Source: Nemophila menziesii | Taxonomy: Eukaryota > Streptophyta > Magnoliopsida > Boraginales > Hydrophyllaceae | NCBI GenBank assembly: GCA_029959085.1 | Contig: JARWIR010000014.1 | Location: 9,222,001-9,286,000, forward strand | DNA length: 64,000 nt | Reading direction: 5' to 3' | Shown here: piece by piece, positions 10,203 to 22,086 of the stretch | How positions within the stretch are numbered: position 1 is the first letter of the stretch | How the letters are laid out: every line of letters starts with the position of its first letter | The notes under the pieces: model-generated | Databases searched by the model: none | What the model saw: the letters and a program-made list of their open reading frames with translations, nothing else | What the model was told of the DNA's origin: nothing | Position numbers and translations under genes: made by a program

Positions 10203-11765
10203 TGGTGGTCCTTTGTGTGTTCTAAATAAATTCAATAAATAATCGAACCACAACCGCAAGTGTACGGTTGTCCCAAGTAGTATAACTAATAATACAGATT
10301 CGTTCCAAGGACGGGATGGTTGACTACAATGCTTATCTATTAATGATTGATGCACTTATGAAAACAAATAAAAGTAATATGTTTGTTTGGTTTTGTATTA
10401 ATTCTAAATAATTGAAAGACAAATATTAAAATGCAAATAAAAGCTAAGACGCAAATAAAATGATGTAAAACGCAATATGAGATGTAGCACTTGAGAACGC
10501 AAGGATTCTCCCAATCCTATTTCCTAACTTATGTTGTTTAAGGGCTAAATTAGTCAATTACAATGGTCGGGATTCTAAATTCCTTATACCCCCGTCAGGG
10601 TGGACTATAAGGCGATCCTAAAGTGTCACTAGTCCCGTCAGGGTAAATATGATCCACCGTTGGATGATTAAGCTTTATTACCTCATTGGCCCTAGGATTA
10701 GCTAAGTTCGTCAGAATCATTAACTTCTATCCTAGATTGAATAAATGGTTATGTACCTAAACCCTCCGTCAGGATGATCCAATCGCCACTAATTGGAATA
10801 GCCTAGATACTAACACCTGTTCCTAGTTCATGACGCTAAAAACAGTAAACATTCTCAATTTATCGAAAAGAGTAAAAGCCCTAATTTAGTTTAATTTAAC
10901 AGAAACCCAAATTCAACATTCGTTATTTAATAAGATTGGGATTCACCCTTTGTTTGTTCTCAAGCACTATGAAAAGCTTAGCTCATATTAAAATGAAATA
11001 CGAAATTAAATGTAAAGGAATTAATACTGTTTACAAAATTAAAAGATAAGAAAAACCTAATTTCCGGAATCGGAATGACTACGAACGGAGATATAGACTA
11101 TCTCCAGCTCTTGTAGCTTCTTCTCCTTCCTTCAGTTGCTTCTCTCTGGTGTTTTTTTTAATCTTGCAGAATGTGAATTGTCTGTAAAATAGAAGTCAAG
11201 GGCTGATTTTATAGGTGGAAATTCGGACTTGGCCCTAGGCTTTTAATTCAATGAAATATAAAAGGCCCAAGTCCACTAACTTAGCCCAAAATCCCGTAAC
11301 TGCTGATATGTCTTCACTAAAACAGCTTTTCCCGATGTGTTATGACTCCGATTGACCTCATTCCAGTTGCTAAAGTTCCGTAACTCGATAGGGAGCGTTT
11401 TCTCTTCAAAGGTCAGCGGCTAAATCATCGTTTAAGCACCTCAAAATCAGCAATCTATGGCCTGGAAAATGGATTTTCAGCTCTAAAAATAATATCTTCG
11501 GGATTTCTTTTCAAGTCTTGACTCTATCTTTTGATCTTTGACTTTCTCCTCGGATTCCTCTTCTATCTAACATCTAAAACCTGTAAACTTTACACTAAAA
11601 ATACCAATATTACGTGCAAAAGCTTAATAAATCAAAAATGCTAGAAATAAAAGAGGAAAATCATATTATTGCATATTTAGTCCAAAAGTCTATCAAATTG
11701 ATTAAATAAACACCAAAAATGATGTCTCCTAAGGGTCGAAAATAAGAACAATTAAGGAGACATCA
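10203..11765 (-). repeat. T3 3' LTR (family 1)
   Basis: It is 1563 bp and nearly identical to 17497-19059. On the high-coordinate side it is followed by the polypurine-like tract (11766 onward), which marks it as the 3' LTR. Confidence 0.95.
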
Positions 11766-13193
11766 AGACCCCCAACTCAAACCTTTGTCGTCCCGACAAA
11801 GCAAAACAAAACAAAACAAGGGGTAGAAGTAAACGCAAGAACAAATAGAAGTTAGCAAATAAACCTAAAGCAATTCTTAAAATAAATCTCATATAGCACA
11901 ACTTTAAAAACTAACATATACATACACTAATCATGCAACATCAAATATAAATAATCTCAATCATAAAATTAAAGTTGCAATGCTTGAAGGTTACACTTGT
12001 ACTCATCTCTGTATGATGGTTATAGGGTGGTCATTAATCCTAACTCGCTTTGAACGTTCCACCTAGTATATTCCCTATCAACAGAATTATAAGTTCACTA
12101 TGCACTTAGGAATCACGAGGTCTTTACGGTTTTAATAATGGCTTAAGGACGGTATGGATGTATATTTGGTAAATTTGAAGTGAGCTTTTGGCTCTCTCCT
12201 CACTTACCATCAACAATGTCCTCGAGCTTGAGTTCACGCTCAAAAATGTTCTCACTCACCCATTTGACGCGCTAATGTTGCGTCCCCAATGTCAACCTAA
12301 ATAAAACTAAGATGATTTCCAAAAATATTCCACTTTGCCGATTTATTTATTCTTTCTTTCTTTTTATTTTATTTTGATTTTTTTTTCATTTTTTTGTACA
12401 AGATACCCATGACCCTCGATTTGATGTGAAAGGTCATGTCTCTTATAATATTTTTTTTTTCTTTTTTTTTTCTTTTCAAATCCCGGCAAAGGGTTACAAA
12501 TAATAATATCATCTATATTTTTGTGCCTCAATACAAACACATATAATCCCTTCCCAATGTAATTTGCCAAATGTGGACCCTCCACCCCAAACTCAAGCTC
12601 GAGACAAGTCTCAGGGTTGTGATTCAAGTGCGGGTTATTTGGTCATGCCTAATAATCTAAAGGATAATGGGCTTATATCGTGGCTACAAAAGAAAGGCTT
12701 AAGGCTCAAAATTGGGCTAAGACGGATAAAATTATAATAAGGGATAGCAAGCTAAAAGGCTTCAAATGGCTAACAAAGAACTGCCCCTATCATTTTCCTA
12801 AGTACGTAGCTTGTCTTTAGTTCATATCTAGGTGGGTTCTCTACTAATTAGGATTTCACGTTCTACACACCAAACATATTCCTTAAGTACAAGCTTACTT
12901 CATTTGCATTGTTCATTAATTTTTCCTATCAATTACCTATGTTCGCATGCAATTGTAAGTGCGTTTTATGTTATTCCCTAAAGTCCACTATTTACTTTCA
13001 TAGATTCATCAAAAGTATGCTTAAAGGGACATTTAAAATCTTCTATAGTCAAACGCAACTCCGAAAATTATTTTATTGAAAGCAAGTAAAACACATAACA
13101 CATAAAAACTGGGATGAGGCAACGAACCCCACCCCAAACTAAAAAATGAGTCGTGTCCCCACGACTAGAAAAGGCTCAAAGCAATAAAATAAT
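11766..13193 (-). other. T3 3' noncoding region
   Basis: It is collinear with 3624-5084 of T2 and holds the polypurine tract, CCCCAAACTCAA motifs (12595-12606 and a variant at 13132) and the hairpin at 13148-13167 (7 of 8 pairs). No gene is seen; the ORF at 12364-12627 is a low-complexity shadow. Confidence 0.75.
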
Positions 13194-13444
13194 TTACACT
13201 AAATGAGAAGGGAAGGAAAACGTATCTGAACCAGCGCGAGGCTGGTGTCGGTGTTGCGTCCAGGTTGAGGTTTTGAATTCTTCATCAATGGTTGCGTTTA
13301 AAGTGTTCTTCATCACCTCGAACTTCTTCGAATTTTCCACGTTTTCATTTATTACTTGCTCTCTAAGCATCATCTTTTGAAATCTTTCCTCAATACCCAA
13401 ATCGCTTTCGTCACCATGTTCTTCGTACCTTTCCTAACCTTCAT
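13194..13444 (-). pseudogene. T3 ORF2 remnant
   Basis: Only the two ends of ORF2 remain. A start codon at 13444 opens a short basic stretch (MKVRKGTKNMVTK). A frameshift then leads into a Glu/Lys-rich coiled-coil-like tail that ends QPRAG, matching the T2 ORF2 end. The conserved central domain of about 300 residues is gone. The G-rich motif upstream of the start (13457-13468) is kept. Confidence 0.6.
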
Positions 13445-14460
13445 GGTCTCCGATGACCCCAAACTCAAAGCTTCAAGACCCTCAAAAGGTATGGATAAAA
13501 TTGTGATTTTAGTGTTCTTGAAGGTTTGGGTTTGAATTATGGATTTTTTAGAGCTGGGTCATGGATATTTCAAGGTTTGGGAAAGGTTTAATGGATAAAT
13601 TTTAGCTTTGGTGAAAGAAAACTTCGGATTAAAGTGTGAAGCTTTGGTATTTTGGAAGTTTAATGGTTTGATTGTGATCTTGGATGATGTTTAGAGGGAA
13701 GGATTGGTGGTATGATGTTGTTTTGGTGATGATTTTAGGAGTAGTTGGAGGCTAGGATTCGTCAATGGAGGCTTAGCATGAGAAAGAGGCTAAAAATATA
13801 GGGATTAAACCCTTAAAACCGCCGATCACAGCAGCTGACCGGCTAGCCGGCGGCTGACCGGCATGCCGGTCACTGTGTCGGCGAAAATAAATTTCGAAAA
13901 TAAAATTGTACATTTTTTTTACCTCTGACGCAGCCTTCTTGCGTCATCGCTGACGCAGTGATCAGAAAGTCCTTCCTCTTCGGCCAGCTAGCCGGTCATC
14001 TGACCGGCATGCCGGCGGCATGACGCTGGCGAATCACGGAACGCAGCGACCCTGCGTCGTCGCTGACGCAGTGGTCAGAAACTTCATCTTCATCGGCCGG
14101 CTAGCCGGTCATCTGACCGGCATGCCGGCGAAATCCCGCTGGCGCGAATCGTGACGCAGCAATGCTGCGTCATCACTGACGCAGTGGTCAGAGAGTTTGG
14201 GGGTCTTCAGCATTTTTGGCCGGTATGCCGGCCAGATCGCCGGCTAGCCAGTCAAACCTGCTGTTGACTCCATAATTTTTCGTTTTCTCCTCGTTTTGAC
14301 CCCAAACTCATGACCCTTTTACCCCTGAAATCATCAAAAACAAACACCCTTCCTCATTTCTTAATAATAAACACTAATTATAATGAAAATCAAACTCATC
14401 TAAACTACGAAAAATAAGAACTTAAACTAATATACAAGAAATTGGCTTTTGTTTAACGTC
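13445..14460 (-). other. T3 pol-ORF2 spacer with GC-palindrome array
   Basis: Noncoding. The array at about 13838-14252 has the same design as in T2: three direct units combining CCGGCTAGCCGG or close variants with CCGGCATGCCGG and GACGCAG arms, then an inverted final unit (GGCCGGTATGCCGG...). The order and spacing match T2 6811-7222. Confidence 0.8.
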
Positions 14461-14479
14461 GTTAAGCTCGAAGTGTTAC

Positions 14480-15692
14480 CTCATTCTTTAGTCATTGACA
14501 TAACCTCCCCAGGAATGAGTGAGGTTGTCAATATTTGCAACTCGAAATTTGCATCCCTTAGCTTTTATGCCACTAGTTTATCTGAGATAACCTTTGCAAC
14601 CACGAATGGTCCTAGCCAAGAGTTTTTTGATTCACATGTGTTTGGAGGAGGTTTAGGCTTTTTCATAGCAACTTCTTCGCCTACTTTAAACTCCTTTTTC
14701 TTCCTTTCCTTCTTAGGTTCCCTTGGAACCTTCGTGACACGTGTTTTCTCTTTCTTCTTTGCATGATTGAGTGGTGGATTTCTCTTAGGATTTGGAGGAA
14801 CTTTGATCGGTGGTTTCTTTCTTAGTTCTTTTTCCTCCACTCCTGAGGTTTCCACAACCTTAGTTGGCTCTTTTGGTACCTGTTTAACAACATCTACACG
14901 AAAACAATCCTCCTTTGCATCTGGAAATTTCATTGGTCTGAACACGTTAAACTTCATTTCCTCGTCTTGGATTCTCATAATCATTTCTCCGTTTTATACA
15001 TCATTCAAGGTACGCCCCGTGGCTAGGAATGGTCTTCCCAAAATAATGGGGACATTCCTATCCGCGTCGTAATCAAGTATAACGAAATCAGCGGGAAAAA
15101 TTAACGTAGCTGCCTTAACGAGGACATCTTCGATTCGGCCTCCTGGATGTGCAAGAGATCGATCCGCCATTTGCAAGACCATAGAAGTGGGTCTTGCTTC
15201 AATATTAAGCTTATCAAAGATTGATTTGGGCATAAGATTAATACTTGCACCCAAATCGCATAACGCTTTTCCTTTCCACTCATTACCAATTGATATCGGA
15301 ATTGTAAAGCTCTCAGGATCGATTAGTTTCGGAGGTAATTTATTCTGACATATTGCACTACATTCTTCAGGTAAGCCAATCATTTCATTATCGCAATATG
15401 GCCGTTTGTTGGTGAGGGCTCTTTTCAGAAACATAACATACTTGGGTACATCACGAATAACTTCTAGCAACGGAATATTTATGCTAAGACCTCTTACCTT
15501 GTTAAAGAATTTTTGATAATCAGCCATATCGCCCTTCTTTTGAACTCTCGATGGAAATGGTGGAGGAGGACGGTTTATTATAGTATCATCTTTCTTTTTT
15601 GGAACTTCACTAGACCTCTCCACTTCTTCTACTTCAACTGGTTTATCTTTATCCACCACCTCTTTTTCTTTTCTAACTTCTTTTTCATTCAA
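14480..15692 (-). pseudogene. T3 protease joined to integrase C-terminal tail
   Basis: The aspartic protease segment (CDLGASINLMPKSIFDKL, catalytic Asp present; VPIILGRPFLATG flap and end region) runs 15692-14994. After a stop at about 14992 the same region continues (14984-14565) with a Lys/Pro-rich linker and then NSWLGPFVVAKVISDKLV, the type of sequence found at the integrase C-terminus. RT, RNase H and the integrase core that separate these parts in T2 are absent. A very basic linker of about 60 residues takes their place. Confidence 0.82.
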
Positions 15693-17363
15693 AACTGGAA
15701 AAGGAGGTGGAGGAAGGTTCTTACCACTTCTGAGAGTAATAGCTTTACAATCTTCGATTTGGATTTGATTCTCAGTATCGCTAGGGAGTTGCCTTGTGGA
15801 CGTTGATTCAGCTGTTTATTAATTTGACTTAGCTGATTCTGGAACAACTTCATATTTGCTTCGGCTGCATTTTGACGTTCCATAGCTTGTGTTTGAAGAG
15901 AAATTAAACTTTCAACTGTTTTCTGAAGGGTAACTACTCCTTCTTGTGGATGGGCAGGTAAGGCTTTTTGATTCATTGTGTCATCATAATTGTCTTGAGG
16001 AGCTTGTCTCTGAACATAATTTTGATTCTGTCCTCCTTGATAATTGTTGTGTGGTCTTGGATTGTAGTTGTTACCTTGGGGATGTGGCTGATACGCATAT
16101 GTAGGATTGGCTGCCCCATTAGGATTTGAGTATTGAAACCCAGGATGGTTTCTGTTAGGCTGATATCCATTACCACTCGAATTAAAGTTACCTCTATTGG
16201 ACACAAACATCACGGATTCTTGATTATTTTGACAATTTTCCCAACTATGATCATTAACACCGCAATACTCACATCCATATACCTCTTGTGCAACCTTTAC
16301 CTCACCTCTTTTATTCGAAAAACCTTCTTTCACGGCTAGAGTAAGTTGTCTCAGTTGTTGTTCTAGTGTGGTTTGAATCTTTGTCTCTAGCGAAGCAAAC
16401 CTTTCTTCGATGTTAACATTATTGACTCCTCCTCTAACTGGTGTTCTTACTGAATTCCACCCAACTTCATTCTTGACTGTTCTTTCTAAAATGATTTTAG
16501 CATGAGCGGGTTGAACTTGAAGGAAACCTGCACCACATAACAAATTCAACTTCTCTCTTGAAGTCCCATCAAGGCCTCTGTAAAAGATTTTTAGCTGTTG
16601 TTGTTCTGAAAAGCCATGATTGGGGACTCTACGTAAACACATCTGAAATCTTGTCCAACTCTTAACCCAAAGTTTCATCATATTCTTGACGGAAATGTGT
16701 CAATTCTAATTCGGCATCTAACCTCATGTTACTTGGGTAATACCTGTCAAAGAAAGCAGTCTCTAACTGGTCCCAGTTTGTTATCTTCGTAGGATCTTGT
16801 GTATCGTGCCATTCACTCGCACCATCAATAACAAAACATTTAAACGCAGCAAAATACATCTGTTCTCATGAAACTCCTTGTGTGATATAAGAATCACATA
16901 TCTGCTTAAATTTCTGTACTGCTCTAAGAGGATCTTCTCCCACTCTACCACGAAAATTCCCAAAATTTTGGAATTGAGCTAACATACCCGAATCAGGACA
17001 GAATCGTGGAACATCTATATCTGGAGCACCTACTCCTATAGGAGGAGCACGGAATGGAACTTCTGGTGGACCATTAGTAAACCACAGATCTTGATTCATT
17101 ACTATCTGGACTGGAGGATTCGGAATCACTGGTGGAATTGGAGGAATAGCGCCTGGAGCCAAAGGTTGGCCATTTGCGCCTAGTTGACCTGGTTGATTAT
17201 TTTGTTGATCTTGAAGATTTATCTCGTCCATTCTGTTAATTAATTCTTCTACCTCTAAAGCTTCTCGTTCTCTTCTTCTTCTGTTAGCAAGTCTGATCAA
17301 CGATTCTGGATTACTAAGGGTCAGAGGTGTTGGCTCTAGATCCTTGAATAGCCTTCTTCGCAT
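15689..17363 (-). pseudogene. T3 gag
   Basis: Retrotransposon gag. The ATG at 17363 opens MRRRLFKDLEPTPLTLSNPE, then comes a Pro/Asn-rich linker and the capsid-like domain (AQFQNFGNFRGR, YFAAFKCFVIDGASEWHD, AFFDRYYPSNMRLDAELEL). A CX2CX4HX4C zinc knuckle (CEYCGVNDHSWENC) lies near 16250, followed by an Asn/Gln/Pro-rich tail. A stop near 16862 and frameshifts near 16670 and 15790 break it. The intact knuckle contrasts with the degenerate one in T2. Confidence 0.88.
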
Positions 17364-17472
17364 ACACCAAACCTAAAAACCTGAAAAAGCTAACAAACAA
17401 AAAGCGTAAAACTGATAAAATAAAATAAATACACTATCACTAAAGGATAAACACCGTGGTCACACGCTACCG

Positions 17473-17490
17473 TCCCCGGCAGCGGCGCCA
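17473..17490 (-). promoter_or_regulatory. T3 primer binding site (tRNA-Asp type)
   Basis: Minus-strand TGGCGCCGCTGCCGGGGA lies 6 nt inside the 5' LTR. It is complementary to the 3' end of plant tRNA-Asp with one difference, the usual primer for Athila elements. Confidence 0.88.
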
Positions 17491-17496
17491 AAAACT

Positions 17497-19059
17497 TGGT
17501 GGTCCTTTGTGTGTTCTAAATAAATGCAATAAATAATCGAACCACAACCGCAAGTGTACGGTTGTCCCAAGTAGTATAACTGATAATACAGATTCGTTCC
17601 AAGGACGGGATGGTTGACTACAATGCTTATCTATTAATGATTGATGCACTTATGAAAACAAATAAAAGTAATATGTTTGTTTGGTTTTGTATTAATTCTA
17701 AATAATTGAAAGACAAATATTAAAATGCAAATAAAAGCGAAGACGCAAATAAAATGATGTAAAACGCAATATGAGATGTAGCACTTGAGAACGCAAGGAT
17801 CCTCCCAATCCTATTTCCTAACTTATGTTGTTTAAGGGCTAAATTAGTCAATTACAATGGTCGGGATTCTAAATTCCTTATACCCCCGTCAGGGTGGACT
17901 ATAAGGCGATCCTAAAGTGTCACTAGTCCCGTCAGGGTAAATATGATCCACCGTTGGATGATTAAGCTTTATTACCTCATTGGCCCTAGGATTAGCTAAG
18001 TTCGTCAGAATCATTAACTTCTATCCTAGATTGAATAAATGGTTCTGTACCTAAACCCTCCGTCAGGATGATCCAATCGCCACTAATTGGAATAGCCTAG
18101 ATACTAACACCTGTTCCTAGTTCATGACGCTAAAAACAGTAAACATTCTCAATTTATCGAAAAGAGTAAAAGCCCTAATTTAGTTTAATTTAACAGAAAC
18201 CCAAATTCAACATTCGTTATTTAATAAGATTGGGATTCACCCTTTGTTTGTTCTCAAGCACTATGAAAAGTTTAGCTCATATTAAAATGAAATACGAAAT
18301 TAAATGTAAAGGAATTCATACTGTTTACAAAATTAAAAGATAAGAAAAACCTAATTTCCGGAATCGGAATGACTACGAACGGAGATATAGACTCTCTCCA
18401 GCTCTTGTAGCTTCTTCTCCTTCCTTCAGTTGCTTCTCTTTGGTGTTTTTTTTAATCTTGCAGAATGTGAATTGTCTGTAAAATAGAAGTCAAGGGCTGA
18501 TTTTATAGGTGGAAATTCGGACTTGGCCCTAGGCTTTTAATTAAATGAAATATAAAAGGCCCAAGTCCACTAACTTAGCCCAAAATCCCGTAACTGCTGA
18601 TATGTCTTCACTAAAACAGTTTTTCCCGATGCGTTATGACTCCGATTGACCTCATTCCAGTTGCTAAAGTTCCGTAACTTGATAGGGAGCGTTTTATCTT
18701 CAAAGGTCAGCGGCTAAATCATCGCTGAAGCACCTCTAAATCAGCAATCTATGGCCTGGATAATGGATTTTCAGCTCTAAAAATAATATCTTCGGGATTT
18801 CTTTTCAAGTCTTGACTCTATCTTTTGATCTTTGACTTTCTCCTCGGATTCCTCTTCTAGCTAACATCTAAAACCTGTAAACTTTACACTAAAAATACCA
18901 ATATTACGCGCAAAAGCTTAATAAATCAAAAATGCTAGAAATAAAAGAGGAAAATCATATTATTGCATATTTAGTCCAAAAGTCTATCAAATTGATTAAA
19001 TAAACACCAAAATTGATGTCTCCTAAGGGTCGAAAATAAGAACAATTAAGGAGACATCA
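17497..19059 (-). repeat. T3 5' LTR (family 1)
   Basis: 1563 bp; the primer site follows on its 3' side. It begins TGATGTCTCC and ends CACCA on the minus strand. Confidence 0.95.
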
Positions 19060-20373
19060 GATGGACTAATGCCTTTGATGTCAGCAATTGTCCAACCTAT
19101 TGCTTCTTTGTTGGCTCTTAACACACGCAACAGTTTATCTTCTTGAGGACCTGTTAAATTAGCTGAAACAATAACAGGTAGAGTTTCATTAGTACCTAAA
19201 TATGCATACCTCAAGTGTGCTGGTAACGGTTTTTCTTCCAATTCCGGAGGAGATTCATTGAAGGCTTCTTTTTAGGAATAATCTCCCCCGGTTCTCTCAC
19301 AGGTTCATAGGCAAGACGCCTATACTTTGAATTTTCAGAATTTAGAGCTGCCACTGTTTCAACTAGCTCTTCCATCATCTCAGGTGAATCTAATGTCAAA
19401 GCGGCCTGCAAGATATCATCAAAATGTAAACAATTAAATACCTCTTGCGATGCCTGCTCAACTACATCCATTCTGAAGCAATCTTCCTGAGAATCTGGGA
19501 ATTTCATAGCTCGAAATACATTGAATTTGACTTCCTCGTCTTGTATCCTCATCGTTAATTCGCCATTCTCTACATCAATCAAAGTACACCCCGTGGCTAG
19601 AAATGGTCTACCCAAAATGATGGGGACATTTCTATCTGCATCGTATTCAAGTATTACGAAATCAACGGGAAATATAAGTGTCCTGCCTTAACGAGGACAT
19701 CTTCAATTCGGCCTTCAGGAAGTGCAAGAAACATGTCCGCCATTTGCAAGACCATAGAAGTAGGTCTTGCTTCTCCAATTTTTAGCTTATCGAAGATTGA
19801 TTTGGGCATCAAATTGATGCTCGCTCCCAAATCACATAGCGCTTTTCCTTTCCATTCTTCTCCAATCGATATCGGAATCGTGAAACTCCCAGGATCAACT
19901 AACTTTGGAGGTAATTTACTTTGACAAATCGTACTACACTCTTCAGGAAGACCAATCATCTCATTATCACAATAAGGTCTTTTGTTAGTGAGGGCCCTTT
20001 TCAAAAACTTCGTATACTTAGGAATATCTCGAATCGCCTCTAGTAACGGAATATTAATACTTAGGCCTTTCACTCGATTAAAGAATTTTTGAAAGTCAGC
20101 CAAGTCACCCTTTTTCTGAACTCGCGATGGAAACGGTGGTGGAGGGCGATTACTAACAACATCATCTTTCTTCTTTGGAATCTCACTTGGCCTCACTATT
20201 TCTTCAACCTCACTATCTTTTTCTTTCTCTTTCTCACCCACTTCCTTTTATTTTCTTGGAACTTCTTTCTCTTTCATAACGGGAAAAGGAGGTGGAGGAA
20301 GGTTCTTACCACTTCTTAATGTAACAGCTTTGCAATCTTCATGTTGTCTCGGATTTTCTGTGTCACTAGGGAG
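19060..20373 (-). pseudogene. T2 protease and protease-RT linker
   Basis: This is the upstream half of T2 pol. It has a Glu/Lys-rich linker, the conserved FNRVKGLSINIPLLEAIRDI block, the protease active site (CDLGASINLMPKSIFDKL) near 19800 and the flap end (GRPFLATG) near 19600. A linker follows that ends GWTIADIKGISPSD at the T3 insertion point. The RT continues at 10202. Frameshifts lie near 19680 and 19250. The protein block before the cut and the RT block after it are adjacent in intact relatives, which supports the nesting. Confidence 0.88.
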
Positions 20374-21951
20374 TTACCCTTGTGGACGCTGATTAAGCTG
20401 TTTTGCGAATTGCTCCATTTGATTTTGTATTAATTTCATATTTGCTTCAGACGCTTGTTGACGTTTCATAGCTTGTGTTTGAAGAGCAATTAAACTTTCA
20501 ACGGTTTTGTGAAGTGTAACTACTCCTTCTTGTGGATGGGCAGGTAAGGCTTTTTGGTTCAATGTTTCATCGTAAGTATTCTGAGGAGCTTGTCTTTGTA
20601 CATAATTACCCTGATTCTATCCTCCTTGATAATTGTTGTGTGGCCTTGGATTGTAGCTGTTTCCTTGGGGACACGGCTGATACGCATATGTAGGATTGGC
20701 TGCCCCATTCGGATTTGAGTATTGAAACCCAGGGTGGTTTCTGTTAGGCTGATATCCATTACCACTTGAATCAAAGTTACCTCTATTGGACACAAACATC
20801 ACAGGCTCTTGGTTATTCGGACAATTTTCCTCATCATGATCATCTACCCTGCCAATCGAGCACATGTAAACTTCTTGTGCAGCTTGCACAGCTACCTTCT
20901 TACCCGAAAATCCTTCTTTTACAGCTAAAGTAAGTTGTTTCAACTGTTGCTCTATAGTAGTCTGAATCTTATTCTCAAGCGTAGCAAGTTTTTCTTCGAT
21001 ATTAACATTATTCACTCCTTTAACCGGTGTTCTTACCGAAGTCAACCCAACTTCATTCTTGACTGTTCTTTCCAAAATGACTTTAGCATGAACGGGTTGA
21101 ACTTGAAGAAAACCTGCACCACATAACAAATCCAACTTCTCTCTCGAAGTTCCATCAAGGCCTTTGTAAAATATTTTCATTTGTTGTTGTTCTGTAAAGC
21201 CATGATCGGGAACCCTTCTTAAACACATCTAAAATCTTGTCCAACTTTTACCCAAAGTTTCATCATACTCTTGACGGAAATGTGTTAACTCAAGTTGATC
21301 ATCTAACCTCATGTTACTTGGGTAAAATCTGTCAAAGAAAGCAGTTTCTAATTGGTCCCAGTTTGTTATCTTCGTCGGATCTTGTGTATCGTGCCATTCA
21401 CTTGCTCTATCAATGACAAAGAATCGAAACGCAGCGAAATACAGTTGTTCTCTTGAAACCCCTTGTGTGATGTAAGAACCACATATCTGCTTAAATTTCT
21501 GAACGGCTCGGATAGGATCTTCTTCTGGTCTACCACGAAAATTTCCAAAATTTTGGAATTGGGCTAACATACCCGGATCTGGACGAAATCTTGGAACATT
21601 AATATCTGGAGCAGCTATTCCTAGAGCAGGAGCACGAAATGGAGTTTCTGGTGGACCATTAACAAACCATGGATCTTGATTCATTACTATCTAAACTTGA
21701 GGATTGGGATTAAGTGGTTGAACTTGTGGAATAATGCCAGGTGGCGCTAAAGGTTGGCCATTTGCATCTAGCTGGCCTTGTCCATTGTTTTGTTGATTCT
21801 GAAGATTGATATTTTCCATTCTGTTTACTAACTCTTCTACTTCTAAAGCTTCTTGTTCTCTCCTTCTCTTGTTAGCAAGTCTGATCAACGATTCTGGATT
21901 ATTAAGGATCGGAGGTGTTGGCTCTAGATCCTTGAATAGCCTTCTTCGCAT
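20374..21951 (-). pseudogene. T2 gag
   Basis: Gag in one frame from the ATG at 21951, with stops near 21688, 21229 and 20614. Each falls where T3 gag has Gln or another sense codon, and the first two are TAG in place of CAG. The N-terminal MRRRLFKDLEP, capsid-like domain (LAQFQNFGNFRGR, AFRFFVIDRASEWHD) and Gln-rich tail match T3. The zinc knuckle is degenerate (CSIGRVDDHDEENC): the second Cys is missing. Confidence 0.88.
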
Positions 21952-22062
21952 ACACCAAACCTAAAAACCTGAAAAAGATAAACAAACCAAAAGCGTAAAA
22001 CTGATAAAATAAAATAAATGCAACTATCACTAAAGGATAAACACCGTGGTCACACGCTACCG

Positions 22063-22080
22063 TCCCCGGCAGCAGCGCCA
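22063..22080 (-). promoter_or_regulatory. T2 primer binding site (tRNA-Asp type)
   Basis: Minus-strand TGGCGCTGCTGCCGGGGA, 6 nt inside the 5' LTR. It matches the tRNA-Asp 3' end with two differences. Confidence 0.85.
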
Positions 22081-22086
22081 AAAACT

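Larger units (their letters stand above)
10203..19059 (-). mobile_element. T3: innermost Athila-type element, non-autonomous
   Basis: This is a complete 8857-bp insertion in T2 pol with TSD GATGG. The LTRs are 17497-19059 (5') and 10203-11765 (3'), with primer site 17473-17490. The interior has gag, protease with an integrase tail, a palindrome array and a strongly shortened ORF2. RT, RNase H and the integrase core are absent. By eye the LTR pair differs at about 20 of 1563 positions (near 1.3 percent), fewer than the T2 pair, which agrees with T3 being the younger insertion. The LTRs and spacer closely match T2, so T2-type elements are the likely source of its enzymes. Confidence 0.93.

Noticed and set aside
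9576..10355. RT protein starting with MHQSLIDKHC
   Set aside because: Codons above 10202 come from the T3 LTR, which inserted in the frame. The same false N-terminus appears at 17467-17649 in the other T3 LTR.
10203..11765. Solo LTR or tandem LTR in T2
   Set aside because: The matching LTR at 17497-19059 and identical flanking GATGG show it is the 3' LTR of T3.
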